Shown here piece by piece: positions 60,101 through 64,000 of a DNA stretch of 64,000 nt. This DNA comes from Lutraria lutraria (lineage: Eukaryota > Mollusca > Bivalvia > Venerida > Mactridae): positions 6,722,138 to 6,786,137 of the forward strand of contig OZ026833.1 of the NCBI GenBank assembly GCA_964023205.1. The letters are read 5' to 3'. The notes under the pieces are model-generated. The model did not search any database. It was not told where the DNA came from and was given only the letters and a program-made list of their open reading frames with translations. Every line of letters begins with the position of its first letter. Positions within the stretch are counted from its first letter, which is position 1. The position numbers were made by a program, and so were the translations under genes.

Positions 60101-62011
60101 GTGTTACTTCAAAGATTTACACTTAATATTGGCTTATATGAATTACTTTTGAAAAAGCATACCCCATCCCTTTGTATTCAGCTATTGTGTTCACAAAATA
60201 GTAGTATTGGATTTAAAATGCTAATTTTTATTTGACTGGTGTTAATGTCGCACGTCATTTGGCGGCTTTCCAGGTACAACGGTTGAGGAAGACCTCGGAT
60301 ATATACATGTATACGTGGGTAGAAACGCCGGCGATCCCTTGTTATCATTTATATTTTCTTATCCCAACGATAATAAGATGTATGATAAAAAATCTCATCA
60401 GCCATAGGTCTGTTTGGTCATAGTGATCAAATCAGAATTACCACAATTATATTAGACTCACCCACCCAATTTGATTAAGGAAATAATTGGTAGACTTATT
60501 ACTTTGGTTCAAGAACTAGGTAATTTTGAACATCATTTAGTCAATAAACTGTTGTCTTACATCTTTTAATGTTTTCAGTATCACTACTCCACAACCTTCT
60601 CCTCTTGTGTAACCATCAGCATTGGCTGTAAATGTTTGACATTGTCCAGTTGGTGACAACATTCGTGCTTTAGATAAGGCGACGAATACTTGTGGATCAA
60701 GCAGCACATTTACACCACCACATATTGCTGTTTTGCACTTTCCTGTTTATAGAAAATTATCCAACAGTATTTAGGTCATTGCAAACAATGAAATATGGAC
60801 ATACCACTGTACAGTAAAGACCGGTTATGGTATGCTCGGAATTGGATGAAAAATTAGAATTGGCAAAAATTGCCTCAAAACATTGTTATTTATTTATAGT
60901 TAGGAATATAATGTAGATACAATGAAGTAATTATTCTGGTAACAAGCAAGTTATAACACATACATTAAAACACATGCTCTCTTGCTTACAAACTTTCTTC
61001 TATGTTCATAGATGTTAGATATTCGGATGGTACGAACCATTTTAGGCCTGTATTAAAAAATAAAGTGCTGTTCAAACACCAGCTCATAGCATTACATTAC
61101 CTGTAGCGATAGCCTGTGCTGCTGTATCAATGGCCACCAGCGATGAGGAACAAGCAGTATCAATTGTAAGGGCAGGACCAAGAAGATTGTAGGTGTATGA
61201 TACTCGTGCACTTATAAGGCTGTTATGAGTACCTGTCATAGCGTAGGCACTCGTATTTGTGTCGTCATTCATAACATGAGCCTTATAGTCGTCTGTCATT
61301 GAACCTGCGAGAAATTTAACAAAAGCTAAACATTAGATTATAATAACACGTTACATAATTTCATGAACCTACATATCTATCCGATATGAGAGTCCACTGA
61401 TGATAACATGAAACAATCATAGTTATGATAAATGCTGACTTACTGAGACACAATCGGCTACTTGTCATAGTTTTTAACATATTGTAAATCGAATAATTTT
61501 AACGATGGGACACGTGTCATCTTGATAAATAACATTTAAAGTAAATGATATCGGACATCCTTCTTGCAACCTCATGTACTAACAGTGAGTATTCTACCGT
61601 TCACTCTCTACATATATGTTTTATGTGCGATTAGATGGGGTACAAATTTCATTAAGGACATTTTATTTACATGTGTTCGTTAAACTCTCAGTGACAACCA
61701 TAATAACAAGAACATAGCATTATCGATTTTTTGCAGACTGGTTTTTAACATCTCCTCTGTCAGTTAATTTCATTAACAGACCATCTCGGAAAAAATAAGA
61801 TTATTTCTTCTGGTAAGCTAACTTAAATATCGAGGTTTCACTGTATTTACCTATGTACACAGCCGTATTTGTTTTTTCAATACTCTTTGTTGTGATACCT
61901 CCATCTTCTAAAGCCATTTGTACACAATCTAGAACAAGACGCTGTTGTGGGTCCACTATCATCGCTTCCACATCGTTTATACCATGGCAACGATTGTCCC
62001 ATTCATCAATA
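54152..62011 (-). CDS. Type I polyketide synthase, KS-AT-DH-KR(ER-like)-ACP, 5' end outside window
   Basis: Minus-strand exons 62011-61851, 61304-61101, 60742-60561, 59845-59671 and 59553-54152 join in phase at GT-AG junctions into ~2040 residues. KS keeps the catalytic Cys (DTACSSS), the EAHGTGT His (split across exons 4 and 5) and the KTNIGHLEAA His. Positions below count from Met 59416. AT is at ~155-460 with GQSVG (Ser265) and YHSH. DH is at ~540-800 with EYIVNG instead of DHxVxG (Tyr568) and an intact LDVMMQ. A structural KR half (~830-1020) and an ER-like region (~1070-1270) without a visible glycine nucleotide motif follow. KR has TGGLTGLG (~1386) and an intact Ser-Tyr1531-Asn set (SYGAAN). 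ACP has GFDSM (Ser1699). It ends after ACP with no thioesterase. It would build a polyketide from malonyl-type units, reducing to the hydroxyl stage. Loss of ER and DH residues and of TE argues against a standard fatty acid synthase. Confidence 0.93.
60230..60345 (-). repeat. SINE-like repeat in a PKS intron
   Basis: Reads GGTGTTAATGTCGCACGTCA then TTTGGCGGCTTTCCAGG and ACGGTTGAGGAAGACCTCGG. The first part resembles the reverse complement of the SINE module with CCGCC...GTTAAA seen at 35990-36020. It sits in the intron between PKS exons 60742-60561 and 59845-59671. Boundaries uncertain. Confidence 0.4.
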
Positions 62012-63569
62012 CTAAAACGAGATATAGAAGTTGTTGAACAGAAGAAAATCAACTGTAATAATACATACATTTTGTAATAATAATATTATTATTCTTATAT
62101 GTTATTTCGCCGAATAAGATACTTACAGTGTCATTTCAATGATATATTTTCCCACAAGCAAGTAATCAGGAAGAAAGCATACTAATTTGGCAATATGGGG
62201 TTTGATAAATCAAATTAGTGATTCGTGATTTAACAGCAGTCAGCAGGCTTAAAGGTATGCTATAATCAGTTACCATCTATAGCTAGGTGGTTAAACATTA
62301 AAGCAGCTGATATATGCAGTAATTGGTTGATTTAAATTGAAATCCTAAATACGTTGCTAAACTCAATTATACTTTATAGTACATGTTATAATAGTTTAAC
62401 TTAATACTATCTCCTGAATAAAAAACATCATTCTTTCAAAACATTGGAACCTGATATAATTTATTCTTCTTCTTCAGTTCAGTTCTTTGCACATAACCAT
62501 GCGATAAATATATGCGAGTATATATAAAATACTATACTTATATTGGTAATTATTATTCCAAAGAAACAAAAGTTTAGGAAGTGCACCAGTCGAGAGTAAA
62601 GAATCATTCGGTTTGGTATTTAAAATAATGTAATTAATTCAAACGATCGGGCTTGTGTATTTTAAAGGCGATATTTTTGGTGTCCTTTCATTAGGCAAGT
62701 TTTCCATTACAAATCTTACTAAAAGAATTTAATCTAGTAAAAACATGAAATTGATTAATCTAAACTTTTGATCAAAACAACCCATAGCCCAAATACAAGT
62801 ACTTAGTGGTTTCACCCAAAGTCTAATTAAAAAAAAAAACTTTGCGTGATGCAGACATGAAATGGATTTATTATTACATTGTACTTTTAATAACAATTAT
62901 TCCGAAGAACATAAATTCAGCCCAAATCTCAAATTCGTACATTAAGTTGTTTTGTACCACTGAACACAAATAGTTTAATTGCCATTAATTAAGTTAATTA
63001 ATTTTAATTGAACGTGATTGTTTTAATAATATCTAACATACGAATTTGATCATAATTAATCAATATGAATATGGAATATCTAATTATTCAACATTCACTT
63101 CGACTTTAAACTAGCTGGCATTGCTGGCAATTTGTTAATTGTTAGTAGTGAAATACAATAAAAAAAATTGTATTCAGTAAATATTAAGCCAAATATTATT
63201 GAAAATTTGAACAAAAGCTTATGGGAATTGTCAAGTATCAAACGAACGAAGAACAATATAAAAATATGAGGCACATTTCCCTGCATTATTCATTTATAGT
63301 TATTGTAAGGCCAATTGTTGTAATATATCATTAAGTACAGAGTAGTTATCATTGTTAAAAATTGTAAATTATCTGCGATATGAATTTATAGAAAATCAAC
63401 AGAATATGTTGTTTCAAATTATTGGCAATATACTTTGTATAGACTAAGCACTAAGTATATAATTATAGTTGAGTTTTTAAATCTATACCTTGGTGAAACT
63501 TAATATGACCAGTCAGCCAAAAATAGCGATACATAAATCCACTCATGTTTCGCACAAGAAATGTACCAC
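62012..63569 (-). other. PKS intron or upstream sequence
   Basis: The first visible PKS exon starts inside the KS domain, just before IDEWDNRCHGIN, and its first base completes a codon begun upstream. So the N-terminal KS exon or exons lie further up the minus strand. I searched this stretch by eye for the GIGCRFPG-type KS start and did not find it; it is AT-rich and apparently all intron. Confidence 0.55.
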
Positions 63570-63842
63570 AACTGTGGCCGAGTGGTTAGGGTGTCCGCCT
63601 TCGGAGCGGGAGATCGAAGATTCGAACCCCAGTGGAGACTGGGTTAGAACTGATGCGGTCGGTTGGTGAGCCGCCAGCTAGTTAAATAATGGTTACCGAA
63701 GGCCCATCTCAGCCAGGCACCCGGTAAAAGGAGAAGGGATTCGGGAGGTACTGTGCGAACAAAAGATAGGTGTCTCATAAGCCAACTTGGCTGGCCCTTT
63801 CAATAGGGGTGACATTATAATAAACAAAACCTTTACCTTTTA
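63570..63842 (+). mobile_element. tRNA-derived SINE
   Basis: The head reads TGTGGCCGAGTGGTTAGGGT (A-box region, 63573) and about 45 bases on AGATTCGAACCCC (B box). A ~200-bp body follows with AGCCAGGCACCCGG and TAGGTGTCTCATAAGCC, ending in an A-rich AATAAACAAAACC stretch. The head looks like a Ser/Leu-type tRNA (GGCCGAGTGGTTA), but the 3' acceptor side does not pair, so it is not a tRNA gene. It lies in the presumed PKS intron, opposite to the gene's direction, and belongs to a different SINE family from the one in P450 intron 3. Confidence 0.7.
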
Positions 63843-64000
63843 CATGTAACGACTCTTCTGAATGGCATGTAATATGTATTGGAAATAATATTTTGATTAA
63901 ACATGTGAGGAAAAACATTCCCTTCAAAAGAATATGTGAATATTTCAATTCACCTAACTAATAATTATTATTACACCAAATGAATTCAATATTATATTGA

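Noticed and set aside
54152..62011. Bacterial contamination or symbiont PKS
   Set aside because: Five exons join in phase at GT-AG junctions, introns carry animal-type repeats, and animal P450 genes lie on the same sequence.
54152..62011. Ordinary animal fatty acid synthase
   Set aside because: The dehydratase His is replaced, the ER-like region lacks a nucleotide loop, no thioesterase follows the ACP, and no pseudo-methyltransferase is seen; such a protein could not make saturated fatty acids as FAS does.
63570..63645. Ser/Leu-type tRNA gene
   Set aside because: The head resembles such a tRNA, but the acceptor stem does not close and a ~200-bp SINE body with an A-rich end follows.

Overview
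The window is AT-rich animal DNA with GT-AG introns, tRNA-derived SINEs, decayed LINEs, short inverted-repeat elements and a ~150-bp tandem satellite. The repeat types look molluscan, most likely bivalve (inference from repeat style and gene content, not from a search). There is no bacterial operon structure; the real genes are split genes that can be spliced by eye.

Positions 1-51,100 hold a plus-strand tandem array of cytochrome P450 genes of the CYP2-clan type. Four copies look intact: 1360-5723, 12801-17743, 32649-37327 and 46330-51043. Each has six exons of 552, 213, 139, 266, 128 and 217 nt with identical phases, giving exactly 504 residues. Between them lie broken copies: a truncated pseudogene (7170-8690), a split exon-1 relic (28159-29166), two copies of the upstream region without a full gene (19800-20845 and 39150-40450), and two exon-3 relics in the opposite orientation (41440-41578 and 42615-42731). 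The array has two subtypes. Copies 1-3 start MDVI or MFVI and have a TATAAATA-like box ~0.6-0.9 kb upstream. Copies 4 and 5 start MYIF or MYVI, have a different upstream region, and share one SINE insertion in intron 3.

Positions 54,152-62,011 on the minus strand, converging on the array, hold the 3' part of a type I polyketide synthase gene. Four short exons and one 5.4-kb exon encode KS - AT - DH - structural KR - ER-like - KR - ACP. KS, KR and ACP keep their catalytic residues. DH has Tyr where the catalytic His belongs, the ER-like region has no visible NADPH-binding glycine motif, and AT reads GQSVG instead of GHSxG. There is no thioesterase after the ACP. The N-terminal KS exon or exons must lie beyond position 64,000.

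The most interesting hypothesis is that the PKS and the adjoining P450 array are a biosynthetic locus of an animal, with the PKS making a polyketide and the P450s oxidising it. Only adjacency supports this. The remaining sequence is mobile-element debris and non-coding DNA in which I see no convincing gene.
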